Assembly: GCF_036345175.1 (NCBI RefSeq)
Contig: NZ_CP107780.1
Location: 1,302,001-1,366,000 of the forward strand
Source of the DNA: Streptomyces sp. NBC_00576
GTDB lineage: Bacteria; Actinomycetota; Actinomycetes; Streptomycetales; Streptomycetaceae
Direction: 5' to 3'
DNA: 64,000 nt
Shown: piece after piece, positions 1-8,455 of the stretch
Position numbering within the stretch: position 1 is the first letter of the stretch
Layout: every line of letters begins with the position of its first letter
Notes under the pieces: model-generated
What the model was told of the DNA's origin: nothing
Seen by the model: only the letters and a program-made list of their open reading frames with translations
Databases searched by the model: none
Program-made: the position numbers and the translations under genes

Positions 1-3000
1 GACCACCAGCCCTGGAACCTGCGGGTACGCGCACAGTCGAGCGCCGACGACGCCCGGTGCCTCAGCGTCACCAGCCGCCGCGATGAGACCGCCGCCTGGC
101 AGCACCACGTGAACCTCCACATTGCCGGCGACACCTCGCTGCCCCCCTCGCCCGTCAACCTGGATCACCTGCGCGAGCGCTGCCCCGACTGGCAGGCCGG
201 CGAGCACTTCTACCAAGAGCGCGCCATGGAGGGCAACGACTGGCGGGGGCCGTTCCGCTGCGTGGCCGAGATCCACCGCGGGGCAGGAGAAGCGCTGGTG
301 CGCCTGCGTCCGGTGGCACGCGGTGGCCATCTCATCCACCCCGGAGCGCTCGACGGCTGCTTGCAGGCAGCGCTCGCCGCGGCCGAGTCCGACGGAGCCA
401 CGGAGCACGGTTTCGTGCTGACAGCGGTGGACCGCCTACGGCTGTACCGAGAGCCGGAGGGGGAGGAGTTGTGGGTGCACGCCTCGAGGCGGAAGCCGGA
501 CACGGCGGACGACATCCGCGTCGATCTCGTGGTGGCGGACCGGTACGGCACGGTTATCGCCGAAATCCAGGGCGTGCGGGGAAAGAGCCTTACGCCTGTC
601 CCGCCTCAACCGGCGGCCGCCCCCCTGTTCGACCCGATGCTCGAGGTGTGCTGGCGGCCGCTGCCGCCACCCGCACCGTCCGGCCAAGGCGGCAACTGGC
701 TGCTGGTGTCCGGTGGTTCATCCCTCGACCAGCCCCTGCACGCCGCGCTGACCGCGAACGGAGGCACCGTCCACACCGTCAGGCCCGGCATTGGCTACCG
801 GGTTCACGGCCCCGGCCGCTTTCGCGCGAACCTCGCCTCGGCCGACGACCTGGCGCGCATGCTCAAGGACATCACCCGTGACGCACCCCTGACTGGTGTG
901 GTCCACCTGGGTGCTCTGGCTGGGGCCACCGGGGCGGACGCCTCGCCGCGCGAGGTGCAGTGGGTCACGACAGATCTGTGCGCCAGTCTGCTACCGGTCT
1001 CCCGCGCCCTGGCCGAGTTGCCGTCCTCGCCGCCCCCGACACTGTTTGTGATCACCCGTGGCGCCCAGGCGGCCCTGGCCGACGACTCATTGCCCGCCCC
1101 ATGGCAGGCAGCCCTGTGGCCGTTGACGCGTGTCCTGCAGCTCGAGACACCACGCTCGTCTTCCGTCCTCATCGACCTCGACGCCCGCGCACCCGAGCTT
1201 CGTGGACCCCGTGAACCGTGTGAAGAGGCCGACCATCTGGCCCTCCACCTGCACGCGGCGGGCGACGAGGACCGTATCGCCCTACGCGGGGGGAGTGCCC
1301 ACGTTCCGCGACTGGTTCCCTCACCGCAACGCCTGGCAGCACACCCGTTCGGGGTCGCTCTCTCCACCACCGGCGGTATCGGAGGCATCAGCCTCACCCC
1401 CGCGAGGGACAATCCCCCGCCGGGACCGGGTCAGATCGCCATCCAGGTCACGCATACCTCGTTGAACTACCGTGACGTGCTGCTCGCCGTGGGCATGCTG
1501 GCCGGCCGGAAAGAAGCCCTCGCGGGCTTTGAATGCGCAGGCACCGTGGTGGCCGTGGGAGAGGGCGTCACCGAGTTCGCCGTCAGCGATGAGGTCTGTG
1601 CCCTCACGTTCGCGCCGCCGGCCTCCTACGCCATCGCCCTGGCCGCCTACGCCGCCGTACGGCCCCCCCAGTTCACACCAGCCGAGGCGGCCTCCGTTCC
1701 CGTCGCGTACGTATCGGCCTACCGCGCCCTGATCGACCTCGCGCGCCTCCAGCCGGGTCAGAAGGTCCTCATCCACTCGGCGAGTGGCGGCATGGGAATG
1801 GCCGCCATGGTGATCGCCCGCTGGTGCGGCGCCAGAATCTTCGCCACGGCAGGCAGCAAGGCCAAGCGTGACCTGCTGTTGCAGATGGGCGCCGAGAAGG
1901 TCGCCGACTCCCGTTCCACGGACTTCGCCCGCCAACTGCGCGACGTGGACGGCACAGGCGTCGACATCATCCTGAACACCCTCAAGGGAGCAGACGCCCG
2001 GCAGGCCAACTTCGAACTTCTGTCCCCCTTCGGCCACTACGTGGAGGCCGCCTGCAACGAGACGCACGACGGGCAACCGTTTCCCGCCCGCCTCTTCGAA
2101 CCCGGCCGCTCCTACCACTCCATGAATCTGGCCGCGCTGCACGAGCACGCCCCCGGCGCCCTGGGCATCACCCTGCGAACGGTCATCGACTTGCTCTCCC
2201 GCGGCGAGCTGGCACCCCTCCCCGTCAAGGTCTTCGAGGCTGAGCAGGCGGCGCAGGCCATGAGCCTGATGGCGCGGGCCGAGCACACCGGCAAGCTGGC
2301 CCTCCGCTTCCCCCCGCCCGGACAGCCCCACCCGCGGCTACGCCCCGACGCCACCTATCTCGTCGTCGGCGGGCTGAGCGGCATCGGCGGGCTGTTCACC
2401 GAGTGGCTGGCCGACAACGGGGCCCGGCATCTGCTCGTCACCGGCCGCACCGACCTGTCGACGGCACCACCCACCGACCCCCGTGCGCAACGGCTGTCCC
2501 GCCTCACCCAGCGACCGGGCCTCGATGTGCGGTACGCGGCCGTCGACGTGGCCGACGAGCCCGCTATGACCGCGCTGCTGCGCGAGCGCACCCGTCAGGG
2601 CCTGCCGAAGGTAGCCGGAGTGGTCCACAGCGCTCTCGCGCTCGAACCCGCGCCGCTGCGGGACACCACCAAGGCGGACATCGAGCGGACGCTGCGTCCC
2701 AAAGTCGCGGGCGGCTGGGTCCTCCACCGCCTCTTCCCGGGCGACGACCTGGACTTCTTCGTCCTGTTCTCCTCGGCCGTATCGCCTCTCAGCGGCATGC
2801 GCCTGAGCAGCCAGCTCGGCTCCTATGCCGCCGCGAACGGCTTTCTCGACGCGCTCGGCGCCCACCGGCGAGCGGCAGGCGCCCCCGCCACGGTCGTGAA
2901 CTGGGGCTACTGGGCCGAGACAGGCATGGCGCACCGACTCAGCGAACGCGACGGCCGATCCGTACTGCCCATCGGCATCCTGCCCATCACCCCGGCGCAG

Positions 3001-3639
3001 GCGCCAGAGCTGTTCACCGCCGTACTCGCGGCGGACAACAACCTCTGCTGCATCCCGGCCGACTGGCACGCTTACGCCTCCTCCTCACCACAGGATGCCA
3101 CCGACCCCCTCCTGAAGGAGCTGCTCGACGCCACCGGCCAGCCGACCCCGGCCGGGCCAGCAGACCGCCCCCGCCCTGCCGCCAGCGCCTCCTTTCACAC
3201 CGCCACCGACACGACGTGCACCACTGCCAACACGGTCATGGAGCCGTCACGAACACCCAACCGACCAAGCCCGATCCCCCTCGCTCGCACCCCCATGAGC
3301 ATGTCTACGGCGTCCCTCACGACGGACAGCCCACCCGGACAGCGCGACGGGACACCACCGGAACCCGACCCTGCGCACACCGCACCCACGCTGGAGCACT
3401 GGCTGACAGAACAGGTCGCCCTCGTCCTGGACATGCCCGTCGACCAGGTGGACCCGACAAAGCCCATCAACCGAATGGGCATCGATTCTCTCCTGGCCGC
3501 CGAACTCACCACGCGCCTGCGGCGCGAACACAGCTGCGAGATCACAGTGCCCCACCTACTCAAAGCCGCCAGCCTGCGCACGCTCGCAGCCGAACTCCCC
3601 GCCCACACGCTCTCGCACGGCGGGCGCGGGGGCTGCTGA
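1..3639 (+). CDS. Type I polyketide synthase, C-terminal part (DH-ER-KR-ACP), 5' truncated
   Basis: The reading frame is open from base 1, so the gene starts before the window. Visible domains in order: the C-terminal half of a dehydratase (DGCLQ, Asp codon 352-354 and Gln codon 364-366); a structural pseudo-ketoreductase half (about 620-1340); an enoylreductase (about 1348-2310) with LNYRDV and the nucleotide-binding HSASGGMGMA at 1771-1803; a ketoreductase with GGLSGIGG at 2368-2391 and the SYAAAN active site (Tyr codon 2824-2826); and an acyl carrier protein with GIDSL (phosphopantetheine Ser codon 3487-3489). A long Pro/Thr-rich linker (about 3120-3390) separates KR from ACP. The set predicts a fully reducing module that makes a saturated carbon segment. 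No thioesterase follows, so release needs another enzyme or a further PKS protein. KS and AT must lie upstream. Confidence 0.96.
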   Translation, partial: DHQPWNLRVRAQSSADDARCLSVTSRRDETAAWQHHVNLHIAGDTSLPPSPVNLDHLRERCPDWQAGEHFYQERAMEGNDWRGPFRCVAEIHRGAGEALVRLRPVARGGHLIHPGALDGCLQAALAAAESDGATEHGFVLTAVDRLRLYREPEGEELWVHASRRKPDTADDIRVDLVVADRYGTVIAEIQGVRGKSLTPVPPQPAAAPLFDPMLEVCWRPLPPPAPSGQGGNWLLVSGGSSLDQPLHAALTANGGTVHTVRPGIGYRVHGPGRFRANLASADDLARMLKDITRDAPLTGVVHLGALAGATGADASPREVQWVTTDLCASLLPVSRALAELPSSPPPTLFVITRGAQAALADDSLPAPWQAALWPLTRVLQLETPRSSSVLIDLDARAPELRGPREPCEEADHLALHLHAAGDEDRIALRGGSAHVPRLVPSPQRLAAHPFGVALSTTGGIGGISLTPARDNPPPGPGQIAIQVTHTSLNYRDVLLAVGMLAGRKEALAGFECAGTVVAVGEGVTEFAVSDEVCALTFAPPASYAIALAAYAAVRPPQFTPAEAASVPVAYVSAYRALIDLARLQPGQKVLIHSASGGMGMAAMVIARWCGARIFATAGSKAKRDLLLQMGAEKVADSRSTDFARQLRDVDGTGVDIILNTLKGADARQANFELLSPFGHYVEAACNETHDGQPFPARLFEPGRSYHSMNLAALHEHAPGALGITLRTVIDLLSRGELAPLPVKVFEAEQAAQAMSLMARAEHTGKLALRFPPPGQPHPRLRPDATYLVVGGLSGIGGLFTEWLADNGARHLLVTGRTDLSTAPPTDPRAQRLSRLTQRPGLDVRYAAVDVADEPAMTALLRERTRQGLPKVAGVVHSALALEPAPLRDTTKADIERTLRPKVAGGWVLHRLFPGDDLDFFVLFSSAVSPLSGMRLSSQLGSYAAANGFLDALGAHRRAAGAPATVVNWGYWAETGMAHRLSERDGRSVLPIGILPITPAQAPELFTAVLAADNNLCCIPADWHAYASSSPQDATDPLLKELLDATGQPTPAGPADRPRPAASASFHTATDTTCTTANTVMEPSRTPNRPSPIPLARTPMSMSTASLTTDSPPGQRDGTPPEPDPAHTAPTLEHWLTEQVALVLDMPVDQVDPTKPINRMGIDSLLAAELTTRLRREHSCEITVPHLLKAASLRTLAAELPAHTLSHGGRGGC

Positions 3640-3722
3640 GGGGGTGTCGGACCCCACGCCCGTACGCCCGTGGTGACCTGTACTGGTTCCGCGACGTCGG
3701 CGCACCGAGGAACAACCGAGCG

Positions 3723-3872
3723 ATGTTCAGGACTGTCGACGTCGCGGACGACCTCTGGGACGAAACCGCCCACTTCATTGCCAGCGCCCGCCAGGACATT
3801 CCCTGCCTGATCGCCGAGACCCGCTGTCAAGAGCCAGGAGAAGACTCACGAGCAGACCAGTCCAGCAACTGA
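3723..3872 (+). CDS. Possible small protein downstream of the PKS
   Basis: An open frame of 49 codons starts at ATG 3723 with a weak AGGA about 12 bases upstream. The peptide begins MFRTVDVADDLWDETAHFIA and has a balanced, non-repetitive composition, unlike the Arg/Pro-rich shadow frames around it. The same frame reads sensibly upstream from about 3680 (DLYWFRDVGAP), so this could be the tail of a decayed gene rather than an intact one. I do not recognise a family. Host side of the tRNA-Pro attachment site. Confidence 0.3.
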   Translation: MFRTVDVADDLWDETAHFIASARQDIPCLIAETRCQEPGEDSRADQSSN

Positions 3873-4227
3873 CAATTGCTCCTTCGGCGCACAAGGCGGC
3901 GTCGGTCGGCGCGAATGTCACGCCGGAGCGCGAGCGGTGCAGCAGGATGGCACCCCCCTATCCAGCTTCGACCACTTCATGGCACCGGGCGGCGGCCCAG
4001 CAGGAGCGGCGCTCTTCGATGCTGCCGACAAGTAGTGCAGGAGGCGAAGGTCCATCCAAGCAATGACCCGGTCCGAGGAACCGCATCGATCAAGATCCGG
4101 ACCATTCCCGGGCCAGGGGTCCTGCCTAAGTCTCGACGGGCACCATTTGCTTGGCTTCTTCTAGTGTGCTGCGCCAGAGATCTTTGAACGCGTCCTTGGA
4201 ACACACCGTGCGCACGTCAACGGGCCA

Positions 4228-4262
4228 TATGGCGCACCTTGACTGGGTCAAGGTGCGCCATA
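4228..4262. terminator. 15-bp perfect hairpin in the gap after the PKS
   Basis: The arms at 4228-4242 and 4248-4262 are perfectly complementary around a 5-base loop. It is one of two strong hairpins in the 490-bp gap (3873-4361) between the PKS end and the attachment site, where I see no convincing gene. There is no long T tract, so it is a candidate factor-independent terminator or RNA-processing structure. Confidence 0.55.
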
Positions 4263-4309
4263 GTTCAGTCAAGTGCCCTGGTCCCCAACTGGTTCCCCAA
4301 GAATGATCA

Positions 4310-4344
4310 AGGGGCCGTTTCAGATCTCCTCTGAAATGGCCCCT
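4310..4344 (-). terminator. Original terminator of tRNA-Pro, now separated from it
   Basis: The 14-bp arms 4310-4323 and 4331-4344 pair with a single G-T wobble around a 7-base loop. The hairpin lies 18 bases beyond the left copy of the tRNA 3' end. In the uninterrupted chromosome it would sit directly after the leftward tRNA-Pro gene. Insertion of the element left it behind at the left junction. Confidence 0.6.
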
Positions 4345-4361
4345 GACCTGCGACTTCGTAA

Positions 4362-4406
4362 AGTCGGGACGACAGGATTTGAACCTGCGACCCCTTGACC
4401 CCCAGT
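4362..4406. repeat. attL, left 45-bp attachment repeat
   Basis: Identical over 45 bp to 26584-26628. It corresponds to the tRNA-Pro 3' end from the discriminator base through the T arm and variable region to the anticodon loop. The match ends at base 4406; from 4407 the sequence differs from the tRNA. Confidence 0.95.
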
Positions 4407-4736
4407 GGCTGACGCCCAGTCTTTCTCGTCCGTGCAGTCCACACGGTCTGGTATACGTCCAGGTCAGCGCCCTGGTTTCCCGTGTACGGGTTGGGGTGTG
4501 TGACACATCGGTGACACGCCGAGGCGCAGTGCGGATGTGCCCTACGAGGGCACCTGAGTCTCCAGGAAGCCGGGCGCGGGCGCTGCTTGGCTACTTGATC
4601 GTTTGGCGCGAAGCGCCCGCTTAGTGAAGCTACACGGCGCTACGTCAGCCAATGGTTGGCGACCTGCTAGCAACGCCCCTCCACGAGGGCGCTTCGTTCG
4701 GCCGGTGGAGGGAGCGCTTTCGCGGGGTACGCGCCG
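4407..4736. other. Left-end non-coding segment of the element
   Basis: 330 bp with no gene I can support. It contains an inverted repeat (arms 4677-4684 and 4705-4712, 8 bp each, 20-base loop) just beyond the stop of the leftward gene at 4737, possibly its transcription terminator. Frames crossing attL here only translate tRNA sequence. Confidence 0.5.
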
Positions 4737-4967
4737 CTAGCGGTACATGAACGTCGGGATCAGACCGTTTTCATGGAAACCGGTGATGAGTTCGCCAGCC
4801 TCACACTTCGGTGCGGCGTTCGCGACGGCCATCACGTCGTAGGGGCTTCCGTAGTTCCCCATCCAGTGCCACTGTCCGGTCGCCTTACTCTCAGCGATGC
4901 GCTTCTTGAGCTCGACCCCCTCCTCGGCGGAGAGGGCTCGGTCCGTAGGGATCTCGTGCGTCGTCAT
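4737..4967 (-). CDS. Small hypothetical protein (76 aa) at the left end of the element
   Basis: ATG at 4967 is preceded by AAAGGAG at good spacing, which supports a real gene. The protein is acidic and soluble, with an N-terminal charged helix (SAEEGVELKKRIAESKATG) and a C-terminal part ending HENGLIPTFMYR. There is no signal peptide or membrane segment. It lies 139 bp downstream of the nuclease gene and in the same direction, so it could be an accessory or immunity protein of the nuclease-caspase locus, but that is inferred from position only. I do not recognise the family. Confidence 0.75.
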   Translation of the reverse strand: MTTHEIPTDRALSAEEGVELKKRIAESKATGQWHWMGNYGSPYDVMAVANAAPKCEAGELITGFHENGLIPTFMYR

Positions 4968-5106
4968 ACAAGGCTCCTTTCACAGAAGAGTTGAGCGGTC
5001 TACGCCAGAATCTGCCTTGTTCACCCGATTCGCCACTCCAGGACTGCCGTTGCACGTGTACGGAGTTCGACCCGCGCACCAAACGGCAGCCCGCCCAGCC
5101 ACGGCT

Positions 5107-5946
5107 TCAACGAGGGGGTGGTACAGAACCGCACACGGCGCGAACTGCACGAGGCAGCCGGTCAGCGGCCGGCAGCGGCCCCAAGTCCAGACCCGTGATT
5201 TCCGCAACGTCAGCGACCGGCACTTGGAAGGTGCGGAAGGCGCCCAGAGGCGGAGGATCACCAGCCCTCGCCGCATCGGCCAGGGCTCGGGCAGCGGCAT
5301 CGCGGGTTAGGTCGGGACTCTGGTCTAGGACGTACGCGGTAGCCGCCAGCTCGCCGTCCTGCATGAACGCGGCGACCTTCCAGAACCGCAGCGGCACCTT
5401 GATGCCCCGGTAGGGCGGGTCAGAGTCCTCAAGCACCGGGCCGGTGAACACCGACAGCTTGCGGTCGAACTGCTCTGCATGATCGAGCAGGAAGTTCTCA
5501 AGCCCCAGCCAGAGCTCCTTGCCCTGGTTGAAGATGTCCATTTGCGGAGCAGCGTTGGTGAAGTGGAACGTATCCTCGTTTGCCGTCTCTGCCTCGTCTC
5601 CCACGCCCCATACCGGATCAAGCCTGCGGACGAGGTGACCCCTGTCCAGCGGGTTGTTCTTGTAGACCGGGTTGCCCGCTTGCTGGCTGTCGGGAAGACG
5701 TGGGTCAAACCGCCAGTCGTCGTCACGGTCTGCGTCGATCAGCTTTACGCCGTCGATGGTGACCGCCGTTGCCGTGGCCAGACGTCGGTCAGGACGGAAC
5801 ACCACGCTGAAGTGGGTGTACGGGAGGACTACCGTCTCGATGGCCGGATCGGTGGGCACCGGCAGGGGCACAGTGGGCCCAAGAAAAGCCGCATCGTAGC
5901 CAGCCCGGTTTGCCAACGAAGCACGCGTTTCGGGAAGAGTTGCCAT
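5107..5946 (-). CDS. DNA/RNA non-specific endonuclease (NUC1 family), cytoplasmic
   Basis: The 279-aa protein carries the NUC1/Serratia-nuclease signature: DRGH at residues 101-104 (catalytic His104), followed by FHFTNAAPQMDIFNQ, whose Asn131 and Asn140 fit the metal-site region, and WLGLENFLLD. Family members cut DNA and RNA with a His general base and one metal ion. Unlike the secreted nucleases of the family it has no signal peptide: it starts MATLPETRASLANRAGYDAA. It therefore appears to act inside the cell and would need control. The tail after about residue 225 (AARALADAARAG and beyond) is extra. AAGGAG lies directly before ATG 5946. It is divergent from the caspase-like gene at 6151 across a 204-bp shared promoter region, suggesting a joint system. 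Confidence 0.9.
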   Translation of the reverse strand: MATLPETRASLANRAGYDAAFLGPTVPLPVPTDPAIETVVLPYTHFSVVFRPDRRLATATAVTIDGVKLIDADRDDDWRFDPRLPDSQQAGNPVYKNNPLDRGHLVRRLDPVWGVGDEAETANEDTFHFTNAAPQMDIFNQGKELWLGLENFLLDHAEQFDRKLSVFTGPVLEDSDPPYRGIKVPLRFWKVAAFMQDGELAATAYVLDQSPDLTRDAAARALADAARAGDPPPLGAFRTFQVPVADVAEITGLDLGPLPAADRLPRAVRAVCGSVPPPR

Positions 5947-6150
5947 AGCTCCTTCAGTACCGCGCGCTTTTGATCAACACACCATTGCAGGGCCCTGAGT
6001 CATTCAGATGGCCTACGACATCGGCACGTCCAATCGGGCGGTTGGATCTATAAGCGGGTTCAGGTAGGAGCGGGGCACGGAACTAGTGCAGTCGACACCC
6101 GCACCCCGTCTGGACGGTTCATCCCGTCCGTCACCGAAGGAGACGCCTCG
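5947..6150. promoter_or_regulatory. Divergent promoter region between nuclease and caspase genes
   Basis: The 204-bp gap serves both genes. TATAAG at 6049-6054 is a possible -10 for the rightward caspase gene, without a clear -35. Near its 3' end the sequence holds overlapping inverted repeats built from CCGTC/GACGG (about 6105-6135), a possible operator. Ribosome sites at each end (AAGGAG before 6151 and before 5946) fix both starts. Confidence 0.45.
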
Positions 6151-7005
6151 ATGGCTGCCACTGGTATGTCCATTCACGTCGGGCTGAACAAGGTCGATCC
6201 CAAGAAGTACGGCGGCTGGGACGGCAAGCTCATCGCCTGTGAGAACGACGCGCGCGACATGGCTCAGTTGGCCCAGGAAGCTGGATTCACGGGTACGACA
6301 CTGCTCACGGCAGACGCGACGGTCAAGAAGGTCACCGCAGAACTTCGTAAGGCCGCCAAGAAGCTGGTAAGCGGTGACATCCTCCTCTTCACCTACTCGG
6401 GTCACGGTGGGCAGGTACCCGACCTCAACGGTCCCGAGGACGAGTCGGACCGGCTTGACGAGACCATGTGTCTCTTCGACCGGGAGTACATCGACGACGA
6501 GCTGTACAGGGAGTTCGAGGGATTCGCCGAAGGTGTTCGGATCCTGGCGTTCATGGACAGCTGTCACAGCGGCAGCGGCATCAAGGTCCGCGAGATCCTC
6601 ACGCCCGAGGCAATGCAGGACCAGTTCCAGACGAAAGACCCCAACAAGGTCGAGACGACGTCCAGGCTCATGCCCCTGGACAAGCAGGCCGAACTCTACG
6701 AGCGGGACAAGGAGTTCTTCGACGACATCCAGCGCAAGTTGAACGCCAAGGACCATCGTGAGCTGGGCGCGACCGCCCTGCTCATCTCCGCCTGCCAGGA
6801 CAACCAGCTGGCAGCTGACGGCCTGCGCAACGGCCTCTTCACTGCGACCCTGCTTGACGTCTGGAACGGCGGAAAGTTCACGGGTGGCTACAAGGCGTTC
6901 CACCGCGAGATCCTCAAGAAGATGCCGGCCACCCAGAGCCCAAACCTCTACGTCGTCGGTCCGACCAACAACCGGTTCGTTAAGCAGGATCCCTTTACGG
7001 TCTGA
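6151..7005 (+). CDS. Caspase-like cysteine protease (peptidase C14, orthocaspase)
   Basis: The 284-aa protein has the caspase His-Cys dyad: YSGHGGQ with His85 and MDSCHSG with Cys138. They sit in the usual strand context, after GDILLFTYSGHGG and EGVRILAFMDSCHSG. The start MSIHVGLNKVDPKKYGG and the ENDARDMAQLAQEAGF segment are typical of bacterial metacaspase-like (orthocaspase) domains. The protein is little more than the protease domain, with no obvious sensor domain. Family members cleave after basic or acidic residues and in bacteria often act as triggers in immunity. GAAGGAG lies 8 bases before ATG 6151. It is divergent from a cytoplasmic nuclease, the likely partner or substrate (inference). 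A strong terminator follows at 7021. Confidence 0.92.
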   Translation: MAATGMSIHVGLNKVDPKKYGGWDGKLIACENDARDMAQLAQEAGFTGTTLLTADATVKKVTAELRKAAKKLVSGDILLFTYSGHGGQVPDLNGPEDESDRLDETMCLFDREYIDDELYREFEGFAEGVRILAFMDSCHSGSGIKVREILTPEAMQDQFQTKDPNKVETTSRLMPLDKQAELYERDKEFFDDIQRKLNAKDHRELGATALLISACQDNQLAADGLRNGLFTATLLDVWNGGKFTGGYKAFHREILKKMPATQSPNLYVVGPTNNRFVKQDPFTV

Positions 7006-7020
7006 AGGGAGCAGGCACAC

Positions 7021-7048
7021 AGGGGCGCTCGGTAATCTGAGCGCCCCT
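7021..7048. terminator. Intrinsic terminator between convergent genes
   Basis: A 10-bp perfect stem (7021-7030 with 7039-7048), an 8-base loop and a following TTT. It ends the caspase transcript and probably also the leftward transcript that stops at 7069. Confidence 0.8.
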
Positions 7049-7068
7049 TTCCGATGAGGCTCCCTGAT

Positions 7069-7821
7069 CTATTGCGCGCTGGGCCCTCCGGGCTCCCGCC
7101 ACTGTGGGAGCGTCGTTGGAAACCCGTGCTCCTTGGCGACCTGCTCAAGCTCGGTGGTCCACGGCTTGCCGGTAAGCACCTCGTTGAAGGCCAGCATCGC
7201 GATGTGGAAGATCCACAGGCAGAACAGCTGGCAGGCCACGAGCTCTTCGTGGATCGGCATCTGACTGACGTGGAAGTCCTTGCCGTCGTCCTTGAAGAAC
7301 ATCTGTGCGCCCGTGAGCGTCGGGTGCGCGAAGCGCGAATCGACCTGGTAGAACGTCCGCTCCATCGTCAGGCGGTAGCCCTCCATCAGGTGCTCGATCT
7401 TGGCCAGGCGCTCGTTTGGATCCGCCGGGATGGTCTCCTTCACCGTCTTCACGGTCTTGACCATGATCTCGTAGGCGTCCTTGTAGCGGTCCTTCGTACC
7501 GTCCGCCTTGAGGGCCTTGGCGAGTTGGATCTGGTCGGCCCCGAGCTTTCGGTTATAGATGTCGCCCATCCGGTCGCCTTGGTCCACACACCATCGCAGC
7601 GTGATGGCGTACTCCAGAGCGCTCCGTCGGTTCGGGGAAGCTGCGCCGCACGCGCCGGCCTGGTGCAGGGTGAGGATCGCACGGACCTGGTGAGCCACGT
7701 TGAAGAAGAGGCCCCAGCCGATGACTGCGGCTCGGTTCATGGGGTCGATGTACGTGTGAAGGTCGCTGCTGATCAGGTTTTCGAGACGGATCAGGTCGTC
7801 CTTGGGGTCGCGTTCTGCCAT
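7069..7821 (-). CDS. Helical protein of unknown function, possibly DUF5677-like
   Basis: 250 aa from ATG 7821 (MAERDPKDDLIRLENLISSD). A longer frame to 7947 exists, but it would overlap the divergent promoter and the next gene's ribosome site. The protein is mostly alpha-helical and soluble. Motifs such as HQVRAILTLHQAGACGAASPNRR followed by ALEYAITLRWCVDQGDRMGD resemble DUF5677-type proteins, which often occur in accessory islands, but I assign this only loosely. It is convergent with the caspase gene and separated from it by a shared terminator, so it is probably separate cargo. Confidence 0.7.
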   Translation of the reverse strand: MAERDPKDDLIRLENLISSDLHTYIDPMNRAAVIGWGLFFNVAHQVRAILTLHQAGACGAASPNRRSALEYAITLRWCVDQGDRMGDIYNRKLGADQIQLAKALKADGTKDRYKDAYEIMVKTVKTVKETIPADPNERLAKIEHLMEGYRLTMERTFYQVDSRFAHPTLTGAQMFFKDDGKDFHVSQMPIHEELVACQLFCLWIFHIAMLAFNEVLTGKPWTTELEQVAKEHGFPTTLPQWREPGGPSAQ

Positions 7822-7961
7822 CGGCCCATCATCGAGGGAGCGGCTCTCGATGCGCCATGGGGTTTCGACAGACCATCGCTGTGATCCGAGGTGTGACTCA
7901 CACCACGTTGTGCCAACCTGGAGGGGAGGAGATCGACGGTTTCGCAATGGAGGTCACTTCA

Positions 7962-8417
7962 ATGACGCCAACTAAGACTCGTCGTCGAACGATTCGGCCG
8001 CTATTTCGCTGGTTTGGCGCAGCAGTTGGGCTCACCACTCTAGCGTTTGGCATTGTCGCCACCTTCAAGAAGGACGCGAGCGAAGCGGGGACTGCCAGTT
8101 TGTTTGTACTGGCACTCGTGTTTCTCATGTTCGCCATTGCAGGCCGGCTACCAACACAGGTTTCCTTGGGAAAAGACCATTCCATCAGTTGGGCTGAGGC
8201 CTCGAAAGCTGTGACTGAGAAGAATCAGGAGCAGGTAACCGAGGCTGCTAAGGAAGTTGCTCCGGATTTTGAAGCACGTTTCGTGGAGGCAACGGACCCA
8301 GAAAAGGTTCGAGCATTCCTCATCGACTATACAGGTGCAGTAAAGGCCAAGGTACAGCCTCCGACGCCTGACGAGGCAATTCGGTTGTACACCGAGCGAG
8401 TAGATACGCCTAGATAG
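7962..8417 (+). CDS. Small membrane protein with two transmembrane helices
   Basis: ATG 7962 is chosen because GGAGG lies 8 bases before it; in-frame starts at 7857 and 7947 lack this. The 151-aa protein has a basic N-terminus (TPTKTRRRTIRPLFR), two hydrophobic helices (about residues 22-40 and 48-70) with a short loop, and a charged cytoplasmic C-terminal domain (VTEKNQEQVTEAAKEVAPDFEARFVEA). It is convergent with the larger membrane protein ending at 8456. Only 38 bp separate the two stops. Function unknown; low-GC cargo. Confidence 0.75.
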   Translation: MTPTKTRRRTIRPLFRWFGAAVGLTTLAFGIVATFKKDASEAGTASLFVLALVFLMFAIAGRLPTQVSLGKDHSISWAEASKAVTEKNQEQVTEAAKEVAPDFEARFVEATDPEKVRAFLIDYTGAVKAKVQPPTPDEAIRLYTERVDTPR

Positions 8418-8455
8418 CGAGGAATCGGGCTATCACACACAAGGACAATTCGAGC

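Noticed and set aside
4126..4506. A 126-codon leftward frame crossing the left junction
   Set aside because: It translates the tRNA fragment and host hairpins, has no ribosome site, and bridges the attachment repeat, so it cannot have been a gene before insertion.
7822..7947. Longer N-terminus for the gene ending at 7069
   Set aside because: The extra 42 residues are Arg/Ser/Trp-rich and would overlap the ribosome site region of the divergent membrane protein gene; ATG 7821 gives a more natural start.
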